Source: Massariosphaeria phaeospora (lineage: Eukaryota > Ascomycota > Dothideomycetes > Pleosporales). Taken from it: a stretch of 64,000 nt of DNA. Both the position numbers and the translations under genes were made by a program. Shown here one piece after another: positions 21,019 through 31,423 of this stretch. Under the pieces are notes generated by a model. It worked only from the letters and a program-made list of their open reading frames with translations, was not told the origin of the DNA and ran no database searches. The stretch is from NCBI GenBank assembly GCA_011032825.1, contig JAADJZ010000012.1, positions 124,001 through 188,000 on the forward strand, given 5' to 3'. Within the stretch, counting starts at the first letter, position 1; each line of letters opens with the position of its first letter.

Positions 21019-21947
21019 TTGTTTGAGAGTGGCGAGGAGGGATGTACCTGGAAACTAGCATTATCCCATTTCTCGATCCCAGAAGTGTGCAACCAATATT
21101 CCGTGCATTATTCTGTCAATCTGACTTCGGGGACTTTGACGGCTGTATGCAGGGGTGTGGTTGGCCCGGTTCTTCGTGGGTGTAACAACTGGATGACGGG
21201 TGCAGCAATTGGGAATATTCGACCGAACAAAGGGGGAGCTGATCTACGGGGGCTAGAAAGCCTTATAGCTTCACTGCTTGATTCAGACAGTGCTTGCTTA
21301 CCGGATGGTGAAGGTCGCCTTGCATCCTGGTCACGGACAATACCGCGCATCGGCAATCTCCCAGACGCGATACTGCAATGATATTAGTAATTACTAGACA
21401 TGTCAATTAGTCGAGCGTATGTGGGTTTTGCTAGACCCATCTTTGGCTGCATTGTAGACATTTATAGATCTATAAAAAAAGACAAGGAAGACGATCATTT
21501 ACTTTGAATGTCGCTGGAGCTACCTCGACGCGAAGCCAACACATCTGGCAAGAATTCAACTCTATACCAGAGGAATAATTTATACTCACAACATGGTACT
21601 ATGTCTTCAATCTAGGTAATGTGTTACTAGTATTGATGAGGAGTCCAAGGTGTGGAACTAGACAAGATACATAGAGCACCTAGGTTCGAGGTATTGTATT
21701 GAGTGGAAGAGAACTGCGAAAGTGGTAGAATATGTCCTGGAACCAGTAGGAACATACTATTTTGTTGAGGGATCTATAAGTCAAGCAAGCTGTGAATTCA
21801 GTCTCTTTGATGCGTGAGAAACCCCCTTTGGTCTTGTAGAAACCTGGAATACCAATTCCACTCAATTGAAATGCTGCCCGGCCTTCACAGCCAAATTCGC
21901 TCTTGCTATCCCACTAATACCATCCCTCAGTCGTAACATACCCACCC
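21019..21947. other. Downstream of DUF7730-like gene: in-frame open tail, then AT-rich intergenic DNA
   Basis: From 21019 to 21381 the frame of the preceding gene stays open (ESGEEGCTWKLALSHFSIPE, then SVNLTSGTLTAVCRG). This may be the remains of a longer protein. From 21382 to 21947 the DNA is AT-rich with no gene recognised. Confidence 0.45.
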
Positions 21948-22717
21948 CTAATTAACAAAGAGCCCCCAATCCTTGATATCGAAGCTCTCCAAGATTTTCG
22001 CCTTGACCGTCTCGCCGTCCCTCATCAACGACGTCCCTCCTTGTCCTTCTGCCGGCTTCACATACTCACCCGCGTAGTGCGGGACATTGATAGTCGCTAG
22101 GATGTCGGTTGCTTGCGCGGGCAGACGCAGCAGCAGGAGGTGGATGGCGACGAACTCTGGCTCCTTGCGCTTGGGGTTGGGGTTCGATTGCGGGGTTTGG
22201 ATGAAGGATAGGGTCAGGACGGGGTTGCTGCTGTGGGGAGGGTTAGATGTTGTTGTCGTTGTTGCAGGATGCATCTGGGAAGGAACTGATGTGTGCCGAG
22301 AAGGGCAATGCACGTGAAGGTGAAAAGCGCGAAAAGCGCGAAATAATCTCCACGACAAGCCGAATTCGAAAATACTCACGGAATCTTTGGCATGCCGCTC
22401 TTTCCCTGGCAGAGAACATTCGTTGAGTCCCCGGTGTCGTCTACTAGATCCGCGAAGTGGTACTGCAGCGCCTCCTCATCGCTCGGCTTGTCCACCCGCT
22501 CTAGGATCTCGAACACGATGCTCGAGTACCCATTGCCATCGAGCCAGACTTCCTGGTGGTCGGGAATCTGTCGGATGTTGCTGCGTCATGTTAACATTTT
22601 CGGCAGGTAGAATTCGATGTTCTGGATGCGTGGGTGAACGGACCTCGCGTCGCCGAATCCGGCCGGCAGGTCGACGGTGATGGCGCCGCCGAAGAGCCCG
22701 GCAGTTTGGAAGGACAT
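21948..22717 (-). CDS. MOG1: Nuclear import protein Mog1 (Ran-binding)
   Basis: Small Ran-binding protein that promotes nucleotide release from Ran/Gsp1 and supports nuclear import. Exons in transcription order are 22717-22644, 22580-22380 and 22230-21948, giving 185 residues. MSFQTAGLFGGAITVDLPAG and FGDASNIRQIPDHQEVWLD span intron 1 and are the family hallmark. YSSIVFEILERV follows, then SNPVLTLSFIQTP and EFVAIHLLLLRLPAQATDIL in the last exon. The C-terminus is DIKDWGLFVN. Intron 2 (149 nt) is long for this window and has an ATCTAAC branch motif. Length fits Mog1 proteins elsewhere. Confidence 0.92.
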
Positions 22718-23200
22718 GCTTTGTTGATTTTGGAGCGTCGTTAGAAGTGGCGATGTTTTTTTGGTGAGTGATGGTGCATGGTGGGATGAGATTGCGTGGG
22801 CTCTTTATATGGGCGTTGTGATTCTGTAGTTGCCAAAGTTTTGTAGGTAGCGATCAGGCACTCACCCACCTGGGCAGGCACCAACATAAACGGGTACCTA
22901 ATCCCCAACGCGATTTCTTTGAAACGTAGGATGAGCTGTATTGCTATTAAAGCAATTCTAATTTGTCTGGGTATCATAGGAACTTTTGTCTACCATTATT
23001 TTGCTGTTTCCGCCGATTCCAACGCCATTCAAATGCAAGTGTGGTGCAGGCAGATAGGCAGCCTCCAGGCAACAGAGTCCCCCATAGTTGACTGAAAGGT
23101 CGACCACAGCACAGGCGCTTTGACACAGTATCCGTTCGTCTCATGGCCTGTCCCAGATTTTCCACTCCTGCAACTGATACGCCGGTCGTGACTTCAAGAC
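22718..23200. other. Intergenic, MOG1 promoter / BUD20 3' flank
   Basis: 483 bp, both neighbours on the minus strand. No gene seen. Confidence 0.5.
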
Positions 23201-23617
23201 TCATTTCGTGGTCGCATCGTCGTCAATCTCCATCAGCGTTGTCGTCCGCTTTCCATTGTCTGAGGTAAAACCTAGCGCGGCCTCTGCGGACTTGTGGGTG
23301 TATGGTTCATCGCGAAGCTGGCGTACTCTACAAACATACCGTGATTAGTGCCATTCTCAACTGCTCGATAGGTAAGTCTCCTACCTCCGCTTGTGGACTT
23401 TGCCCTTCTGGTGTCGCCCAAAGTTTGTTTCGCTCTCGAACCACTTCGCGCACTCCTTGCAGTAATACTGGCCGAGGGCGGGGAGGTCTTCTATGGCCTT
23501 GGTGTCTTTGTACTGTGCGAGGTGCTTGTCGTCCAGCAGGTCAGCATGGACCTGGTCGAGGTCGCGCTTGAATCGCCGCGTCTTCTTCTTCGAGTCTGCG
23601 CCTCGTATGGCTGGCAT
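23201..23617 (-). CDS. BUD20: C2H2 zinc-finger ribosome biogenesis protein Bud20 (ZNF593 family)
   Basis: Shuttling factor that joins pre-60S particles in the nucleus and helps their export. Exons in transcription order are 23617-23385 and 23327-23201, with a 57-nt intron, giving 119 residues. The basic start MPAIRGADSKKKTRRFKRDL and DQVHADLLDDK are the family signature. The single finger reads YYCKECAKWFESETNFGRHQ with the second His in KVHKRR. Exon 2 adds VRQLRDEPYTHKSAEAALG and an acidic tail ending DDDATTK. Length and layout match fungal Bud20. Confidence 0.93.
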
Positions 23618-24312
23618 GGTGAAGCTCGGCCGCGGATTCGGAACTGCCGTCGGTGTTGTGCTGGGCTTTCGGTGGTGATTCGGCTAGCGGGACGTGCGGC
23701 GGAGAGAGCGAGTCTGCAGGTTTGGCAGAATTTTCTCGAGCTCGAGCTTGAGACTTGGCAGATGCCGAACCGGAACCGTGGATGTCGGACAGGTCTGCGA
23801 TCTGTCGCAAAATGGCGGCAGCGGGTTCGTCACGCGTGGCAACAATCGCAAAGTCTGGCACCCTCGATGGCGCGGGTTATCTTGTGCCAATCAGAAGGGC
23901 GCCAAAAAGAAAAGTGCCGCGCGGGGTTGGGTTTCGCTGCTGAGCGGATGGGCGCCATGTGACGTAAGAGCGCGCGAGGGCAGCCCGCAACTCCACCTGG
24001 GTACGACGCTGTTCCCGTGGTTCACGTCCACATCTAGGCCCACCCTCTCAGAGGCGCAAACATCATCTGTTGATTGCGGCCTTTTGCAACTTCATATGCT
24101 ACCTAGGCACTGTGTGCAAGACGGGCCAGCGGGAAAGCGCTGCCGTGTGTTTCTGCTGTGAGGCGGCAATACCGAGGTAGCGGCGAACCAGGCGAGAGCC
24201 AATCACCGTCCGCTCGATCTAATCAGCCAACTGGCGGGCAGCTGCTTGTTCTTCTTCTCTCTCCTCCATCACCCACCCAGCCTCTCCACTCCATCCTCCC
24301 CTCCCATCCACC
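23618..24312. promoter_or_regulatory. Divergent promoter region, BUD20 / aconitase
   Basis: 695 bp without a supported gene. Two CCAATCA sequences are present, at 23887 and 24199; the second is listed separately. Confidence 0.5.
24199..24218 (+). promoter_or_regulatory. CCAAT box with CBC/HapX-type spacing upstream of aconitase
   Basis: CCAAT at 24199-24203 is followed by 12 nt and then GAT. This fits the CSAAT-N12-RWT form described for joint binding of the CCAAT-binding complex and HapX in Aspergillus. It lies about 110 bp upstream of the aconitase start. Aconitase is a known HapX-repressed gene during iron starvation in Aspergillus. The match is short, so this is suggestive only. Confidence 0.4.
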
Positions 24313-27252
24313 ATGCAGAAGTTCTCGAGGCTTGGCCGCGTCGGCCAGAGCCTTGCTTCACGCAGGCAATTGGCGACTGTCAGCGATGCTCCGCTCTCCC
24401 GCAAGGTCGAGATGACCAACTGGGAGAAGGGCCACTACATCAACTACAAGAAGATGAACGAGAACCTGAACATAGTGCGCCAGCGCCTCAACCGCCCGCT
24501 TACCTACGCCGAGAAGATCCTCTACTCCCACCTGGACGATCCCCATGGCCAGGACATCGAGCGCGGCAAGAGCTATCTCAAGCTCCGTCCTGACCGCGTA
24601 GCTTGCCAGGATGCCACCGCCCAGATGGCCATTCTCCAGTTCATGTCCGCGGGCATGCCCTCGGTCGCTACCCCGACCACTGTCCACTGCGATCATCTTA
24701 TCGAGGCACAGGTGGGCGGCGAGAAAGATTTGGCTCGCGCTACGGACATCAACAAGGAAGTCTACGACTTCCTGTCCACATCGTGTGCGAAGTACAACAT
24801 TGGTTTCTGGAAGCCAGGCTCCGGCATCATTCACCAGATCCTCCTCGAGAACTATGCTTTCCCCGGTGGACTGTTGATTGGTACCGATTCGCACACTCCC
24901 AACGCTGGCGGTCTGGGTATGGCAGCTATCGGTGTCGGCGGTGCTGATGCTGTTGATGTCATGGCCAATCTACCATGGGAACTCAAAGCCCCCAAGGTCA
25001 TTGGTGTCAAGCTGACAGGTCAACTGTCTGGCTGGACTTCTCCGAAGGGTGCGTATTCAACCGACTGGTGCATTGCGCTGGAGTTAGCAAATGCGTAGAA
25101 ACACACTAACAACAAGTCAGATATTATCCTCAAGGTTGCCGGCATTCTAACCGTCAAGGGCGGAACTGGTGCCATTGTTGAATACCATGGCCCTGGTGTT
25201 GATTCCCTGTCCTGCACGGGCATGGGCACGATTTGCAACATGTAATAGACGCCCCCAGTTGGATTGGAGACCATATACTAATTCTCTGGGTAGGGGTGCT
25301 GAAATTGGCGCAACGACGTCTCTTTTCCCGTTCAACGACCGCATGTACGACTACCTCGCGAAAACCAAGCGCACCGAGATTGGCGACTATGCCCGCGAGT
25401 ACGCCAGGGAGCTCCGCGAAGACGAGGGTGCCGAGTATGATGAGCTCATTGAGTTGAACTTGTCCGAGCTCGAGCCCCACATCAATGGTCCCTTCACGCC
25501 TGACCTTGCTACTCCCATCAGCAAATTCAAAGAGGCCGTCAAAGAGAACAAATGGCCAGAAGAGCTAAAGGTCGGCCTCATCGGTTCTTGCACTAACTCT
25601 TCATATGAGGATATGAACCGTGCTGCCTCCATTGCTGAGGATGCCATGGCTCATGGAATCAAGGCCAAGTCTCTCTTCACTGTTACTCCTGGGTCCGAGC
25701 AGATTCGCGCCACAATCGAGCGTGATGGTCAACTCAAAACTTTCGAGGAATTCGGCGGCATGGTTCTCGCCAACGCTTGTGGTACGTACTGATCTTTTTG
25801 TCCCCTTTCATCGCCTACCTTCCTATACAACTCTGCGAATGTCGAGGCACATGCCACAAAATAGCGCTGTCTCCAGGAGGTTGCTGCTGTTGCCACTAAA
25901 ATTGCCTTGAGCGGTCTCGGTGGGTGTTGTGTCTCCCTCGGAGTGTGGGGAAACAGTCCGAGGGGGTCTAGGTTACTGCAAGTGGTTGCCGAGGCAGAGG
26001 AAAACCAATCCGTACTAATCTGCATGTCGTCTAAAGGATTCTGATTTCTCATCGGATCTTCTCTTGTGACATGCTAACTGTCCCCCTTTACTCACGTCGT
26101 CGTCGTTTTCCGTTTTTGAAATTCTCGATTTTTTGCTAACTTTTTTTCTAGGTCCTGTATGTATTCACCCTATTACTCTTGTTGTATATGCTAACTGAAT
26201 CGAGTGCATTGGACAGTGGGCCCGTGCGGATGTCTCAAAGGGCGAACCGAACTCCATAATCTCGTCCTACAACCGCAACTTCACCGGCCGGAACGACGCC
26301 AACCCCGCCACTCATGCTTTCGTTACCTCGCCCGACCTCGTGGTTGCAATGACTATTGCAGGCACCTTGGCTTTTAACCCTCTAACTGATACGTTGAAGG
26401 GCAAGGACGGCAAGGAGTTCAAGCTCAAGGAGCCCAGTGGCGCCGCTTTGCCCCCTAACGGATTTGATCCGGGAGAGGACACTTACCAAGCTCCTCCAGA
26501 GGACCGTTCGTCTGTCTCCGTTGCCGTCTCTCCCACCTCCGACCGTCTCCAGCTTCTCCAGCCTTTCGAAGCCTGGAATGGTAAGGATGCTGAGGATATG
26601 CCTATCCTCATCAAGGCTCAGGGCAAGACTACCACGGACCATATCTCCATGGCGGGCCCATGGCTGAAATACCGTGGTCATCTTGACAACATCTCCAACA
26701 ACATGCTTATTGGCGCCATCAACTCCGATAATGGAGAGGCCAACAAGATCAAGAACATCTTGACTGGTGACTATGATGCTGTACCCGCCGTTGCCCGTGA
26801 CTACAAGAAAAACGGTATCAAGTGGGTTGTCGTTGGTGACTGGAATTACGGCGAGGGCAGTTCTCGTGAGCACGCCGCTCTGGAGCCTAGACATCTGGGT
26901 GGTCTCGCTATCATCACTCGATCTTTCGCCCGCATTGTAAGTTATCTACTATTCAGGTTCTACCGACTCCTAGCTAATTCTCTTGTAGCACGAGACCAAC
27001 TTGAAGAAGCAGGGTATGCTTCCTTTGACTTTCTCCGATCCGGCCGACTACGACAAGATCGGCCCTCACGACAAGGTTGATCTCCTGATCACCGAACTCG
27101 GTGTTGGAAAGCCGATGACTTTGCGTGTCCATCCTGCTAAGGGTGGCGATGCTTTCAACGTTGAGCTTGCGCATACCTTCAACGAGGGCCAGATCGAGTG
27201 GTTCAAGAACGGCAGCGCTCTCAATACCATGGCTAAAGCGCATAAATCATAA
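24313..27252 (+). CDS. ACO1: Aconitate hydratase, mitochondrial
   Basis: Converts citrate to isocitrate in the TCA cycle using a [4Fe-4S] cluster. Exons 24313-25048, 25121-25241, 25294-25781, 26152-26156, 26205-26936 and 26989-27252 give 781 residues, the normal length. A basic presequence ([20 protein letters not shown]) targets mitochondria. Conserved blocks are [31 protein letters not shown] (ligand C385), NACGPCIGQW (ligands C448 and C451), [12 protein letters not shown] and [20 protein letters not shown]. Keeping CGPC intact requires a 5-nt exon (GTCCT) flanked by a 370-nt and a 48-nt intron; skipping it destroys the frame. Upstream CCAAT motifs hint at iron-dependent control. Confidence 0.95.
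26152..26156 (+). other. 5-nt microexon of aconitase (GTCCT)
   Basis: The preceding intron ends CTTTTTTTCTAG and the following one starts GTATGT. The five bases complete Gly449 and encode Pro450 between the cysteine codons for C448 and C451. No alternative reading of this region yields the invariant CGPC. Confidence 0.85.
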
Positions 27253-27829
27253 TGGAACCTGATCCCCCTGGCATAATTCAACTGCTGAGTCAGATAGACT
27301 TTTAGCAATCCTCTTGACAGTACAGTAGATATCAGCAATAGTAAACTTAGTATGTTTTTCTTTACGAAGGCCTATCGTATCTAGCATACTAGGTAATATC
27401 TAGTCTAGAGCTTGTAGGATAGAGAGGATATAGTTTGGATGCCAGTGGGGTGACCTCGCAGATAAGGCCCACAAAACACCACAATCACTGGGGATATAGA
27501 CGGAGAAGAGGACCCGGAGACAAAATTCATGATAGGAATGAATATCGACCCAGCAGGAGGGTCAGAGATTGGATATATTACGAAGTTCATTCATCATTAT
27601 GATGTCGTCGTTATGTAACTTAGCGGTTGTCACAAATGAACATTGAGGACTCCAGCCGTACCCCGCTATTACTGATATAGGGCTGAAACAACATCATGTG
27701 ATACCGCGCTAAAGTGTTGCCGAGCAACCACAAACCAAACATCTCGTACCCTGCTTCTCCATCACACACCAATTCATCAATTGTTGAAAGAGCTGTCTTT
27801 GGTATTGCTATCGCTGTACGGTCGCGACA
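27253..27829. other. Intergenic, aconitase to GCNA-like gene
   Basis: 577 bp; aconitase 3' UTR and downstream promoter. No gene seen. Confidence 0.5.
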
Positions 27830-30144
27830 ATGGCTCGCCTACGCAAGCCCAGTGCTACAGAGCAGTCAATATTCATACCACCACCGGCAGCCAAGACTAC
27901 TCGGTCCAGTCCGCGCAAAGCTCTCCGCGAGGCGCCCTCACAGCGCGAGCTCAGATACAACTCGTCTCAAGATAACGAGGAGTCAGTTCTTATCCCTAAA
28001 GTACCCGCTGGAGAAACGCCAGTTAGAAAACAGCGCATCTTGAGGCCGGTTGCTTCGAACAGCCGCCTGTTGAGAAAGTTATCCGATGAAAGTTTGGCGA
28101 GTCCGGAACGGAAGGGGAGGAGGCGCAACCATGATTCCAGTCTAGGACATCTCTATTCGAAGAGTTTGGCTAAAAGCATTGCGAAAAGGGAGGGTAGAGA
28201 AAAGAAGAAGATCGAGATTGCGGTCGAAATAGAGCAGGACACCGTACTGGATGAGAAAGAAAACGAGGTCGCGCTCGCGCTCGAAATAGAGCAGTGCACA
28301 GTACTGGATAAGGAAGAGAGTGAGGATGTGGATCAGAGTCTATGGTGTGGCGATGCGGAAGATGCGCAACCCCAGCAGTCACCACAATGTGAGCAATTAG
28401 CCGAACAGGAAGAAAGTGAGGATGACGACGATGAAGATGTTGTTGTTCACAGTAGGAACCAGAGGCGTCAGCGACAAGGTCGGCCGATAGTCTCAGACAC
28501 CGAGGAGGAAGAAGAAGAAGAGGAAGAAGAAGAAGAGGAAGAGGAGGAGGAGGGCGAAGACGATAATGATCCAATCATTGGTACTAGGGATCGAAATTGT
28601 TCGCCTTCTAAGCCGATCGTAAAACAAGAGCCTGAGTCTGGGTCGCTGCCTCCCCCGACGTCTATCCGACCACCTTTTCGAAAAGGCCACAGTGTCGTTT
28701 CGAATTGGGCACAGGAAGTTATAGACCTGACAAGTTCGCCCGAACCCCCGGCATCATTTGTCCTTGCGCCTCCGGTCCGCGCTCGGACTACTTCTTTCGC
28801 AGCCTCGTCACGGCCAACAACTGCCGCTTCCGGTGATCCTGGGGCTGTTTTGTGCTTGTGAGTGAGAAGAATGCTCCTACTCAGGGTGTAGGATATCATC
28901 CACTAACTTTTCGTAGTTCTCCAACTCCCAACAAATCCCGCTCACCCCGAAAGGCTCCACCGATCTCACGCCCTGCTACCCCTCCGCCCCCTCCGGCCAG
29001 TCCAACAAAACTTGTCTCACCTTCCAAGAAGAAGACTCGGATCCCTCAAGCGCCGGACCTGAGACCAAGTCTCGACGCTTTCTGGAATGCCGAAGTTGTG
29101 AACAACTGGAACGACAAACATTCACCTGCAAAGCCTCTCCTTTCTCCTCGAAAACAGAAGTGGCTCAAGTCGCTTGAGATACAGCAGAACAAGATCACGA
29201 TATTCGACAGTGACAGTGATGTCTCGTTCCCGTCACCGACAACATCTCCGAAGAAAACCAAGTCAAAGAGTCCAACAAAGACGATCTCCTCCAGCTTGTC
29301 TTCGACAGTAGCCGAGATTCGAGCCCAACGCAAAGACTTTGCGGCACAGAAACACGCGATTGCGGAAGCTTTCCTTATTGAAATAGACGGTTCCATCACT
29401 AATGGACGTATCGAAGAGCTTTCGCGTGCCACAGGCGGTATTAAAATCGTCTGGTCCAAGACCCTCAAGACGACGGCTGGCCGTGCCAATTGGCGACGCG
29501 AACAGATCCGTCTCCGAACAGGCCCATTGCCGACAGACGTTCGCCTGGAGGTACGGCACCACTGCTCCATCGAACTCGCCGAAAAAGTCATTGACGATTC
29601 AGAACGATTGTACAACGTTCTCGCCCACGAGTACTGCCACCTAACTACATTCATGATCAGCGAAATCCGCAGCAACCCGCACGGCGCAGAGTTCAAGTCC
29701 TGGGGCGCAAAGGTAACCGCAGCATTCGCACACAAAGGCGTGCAGGTGACTACCAAGCATTCCTACCAAATCGACTTCAAGTACATCTGGGAATGTGTCG
29801 TTTGTGGCTACGAGTTCAAGCGGCACAGCAAGAGTGTCGATACGGCCAAGCACAGCTGCGGCAAGTGCCAGGGGAAACTGGTGCAGACGAAGCCTTTGCC
29901 TCGAGGTGGCGGCACCGTCGGCAAAGACGGAAAGAGGGAGAAGAGCGAGTACCAGGTCTTCATCAAGACCCATTTCTCGCGCGTCAAGAAGGACATGGCG
30001 GAGAAGGGCTTGGATACGCAGATGGGCAAGGTGATGGAGGCTGTGGCGAGGGACTACCGGGCGATGAAGGAGGAGAGGGAGAAGCAGAGTAACAAGAAGG
30101 TTGACGATGTGGAGTTGGCGTTTGAGGGCCTCAACTTGGGTTGA
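27830..30144 (+). CDS. GCNA/ACRC-like SprT-domain metalloprotease with acidic disordered N-terminus
   Basis: Likely nuclear zinc protease related to GCNA and Spartan/Wss1, which degrade DNA-protein crosslinks. Exons 27830-28857 and 28917-30144 give 751 residues. The first two thirds are disordered, with about 17 Glu in a row (residues 225-241). SUMO-interaction-like motifs are VIDLTSS (297-303) and ITIFDSDSD (436-444), each beside acidic/Ser residues. The SprT domain runs about 480-640, with the active site HEYCH (H580, E581, H584). A zinc ribbon (CVVCGYEF and CGKC) follows. The C-terminal segment SEYQVFIKTHFSRVK resembles the HMG-like end of GCNA proteins. This architecture is GCNA-like rather than Wss1-like; the crosslink-repair role is inferred. 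Confidence 0.85.
28502..28552 (+). repeat. GAA/GAG repeat encoding polyglutamate in the GCNA-like gene
   Basis: Seventeen consecutive Glu codons mixing GAA and GAG, inside the disordered region of the protease gene. Confidence 0.85.
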
Positions 30145-31423
30145 CGCTTGCTTCCCACCTCGATTGATTGGGGCTTCCATAAAGAAATGTTTTTGTGGCG
30201 CATGTTGGAGTATCAAGGTGTCGGAGTGTTTGAGTGTCCTAGCTATTGGCCGTGTCGGTTGGCTCCATTCCGAAGTTTGCAGATCGATCTTCTGGCGTGT
30301 TTCTCACACATGATGTCTCTTCACGAATCTCCTTCTGTCATCCAATCAGTATCTCAATGCACCTGGGCTCACAGGCGAAACCGTTACGGTGCATGCGTGA
30401 TGTCCGCGCATACGCAAATACGTATTTGCAGTACGGATACGCAACGCCGTACGCCGTGCGCAATTCAATTCAATTAAATTCCCGTACAAAAAGCCACTCC
30501 GCTAGAGACCGACCGACCGACCGCATGCGCGCCGTGCATGTGCAGCATCATTTTTTTGGTTTTTGGGGGGTTTTAGCTAGTACACACAAACATGACATGA
30601 GATCAAAGCCCCTCGTATCTCAGAACACAAATCACGGATTTCAAAAAAAAAAAAAAAAGGCCCGCAGGCAACACAAGTTTGATGTTGCAGCATAGACACA
30701 CAAAGAAGCTGAGTCTTGTCCATGACGAGACATGCGCTATAGGTCGGGTATCTACCTTGTAGAGTGAGTTCAAGCTGTTATCCAAACGGTCAACCCAAAT
30801 AGCCCACCCAAGTGACACCACCACCACCACCACCACCTAACCCCATCAACACGCCAACACGCCAACCCCAGCGCCCGCCTCCTCAGCCCCGCCACCAGCC
30901 GCCACCATCCCCCCAAACCCAGCGAATCGGTACCCACCGCGTGGAGCTCGATGACGTGCCATCCCTACCACAATACGGCGCACCTCGGGCCTAAACTAAG
31001 CAAGCATAGCCTTGGCTCTGCCTTGCCATGCCAACTGTCTTGCCGGAAGACAGCGGACTCGGCACTATTATTACGCAGCTACACGCAACCTACGGTAATG
31101 ATAGCTGGGCTGGCGGGCTTGGGGCGGAGCTCCGGCGGCGCTGGTTGGGTGGTGCTCGCCGCCGCGCGACGCGACTCGACTCGCGGACTAGAAATGTAGT
31201 ATAAGGGGACGGTCGCGAGCTGTGTGGCTGGAAGTGTTATCGATATTTCTGTTTTGTGTTGATCGACTAGTTCGTACTCCGTAGGTGAGGCAAACTTCAA
31301 GTTGAGTAGAGTAGGTAATAGTAGCCGCACAACGACAAACATCAGCTTCGTTCCTGCCTTGTACTGTACCTCGCATCTTCACACTGTCGTCTCGGAATCA
31401 CCGGCAGTCTTCAATCCACCACC
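30145..31423. other. Intergenic, GCNA-like gene to carboxylesterase
   Basis: 1.28 kb without a supported gene. Holds an A16 run (30643-30658) and a CAC trinucleotide repeat (about 30814-30837). The right end is the esterase promoter. The A-run is not next to any recognisable retroelement. Confidence 0.55.

Noticed and set aside
30643..30658. A16 run considered as a retroelement tail
   Set aside because: No reverse-transcriptase remnant, duplication or other element feature next to it.
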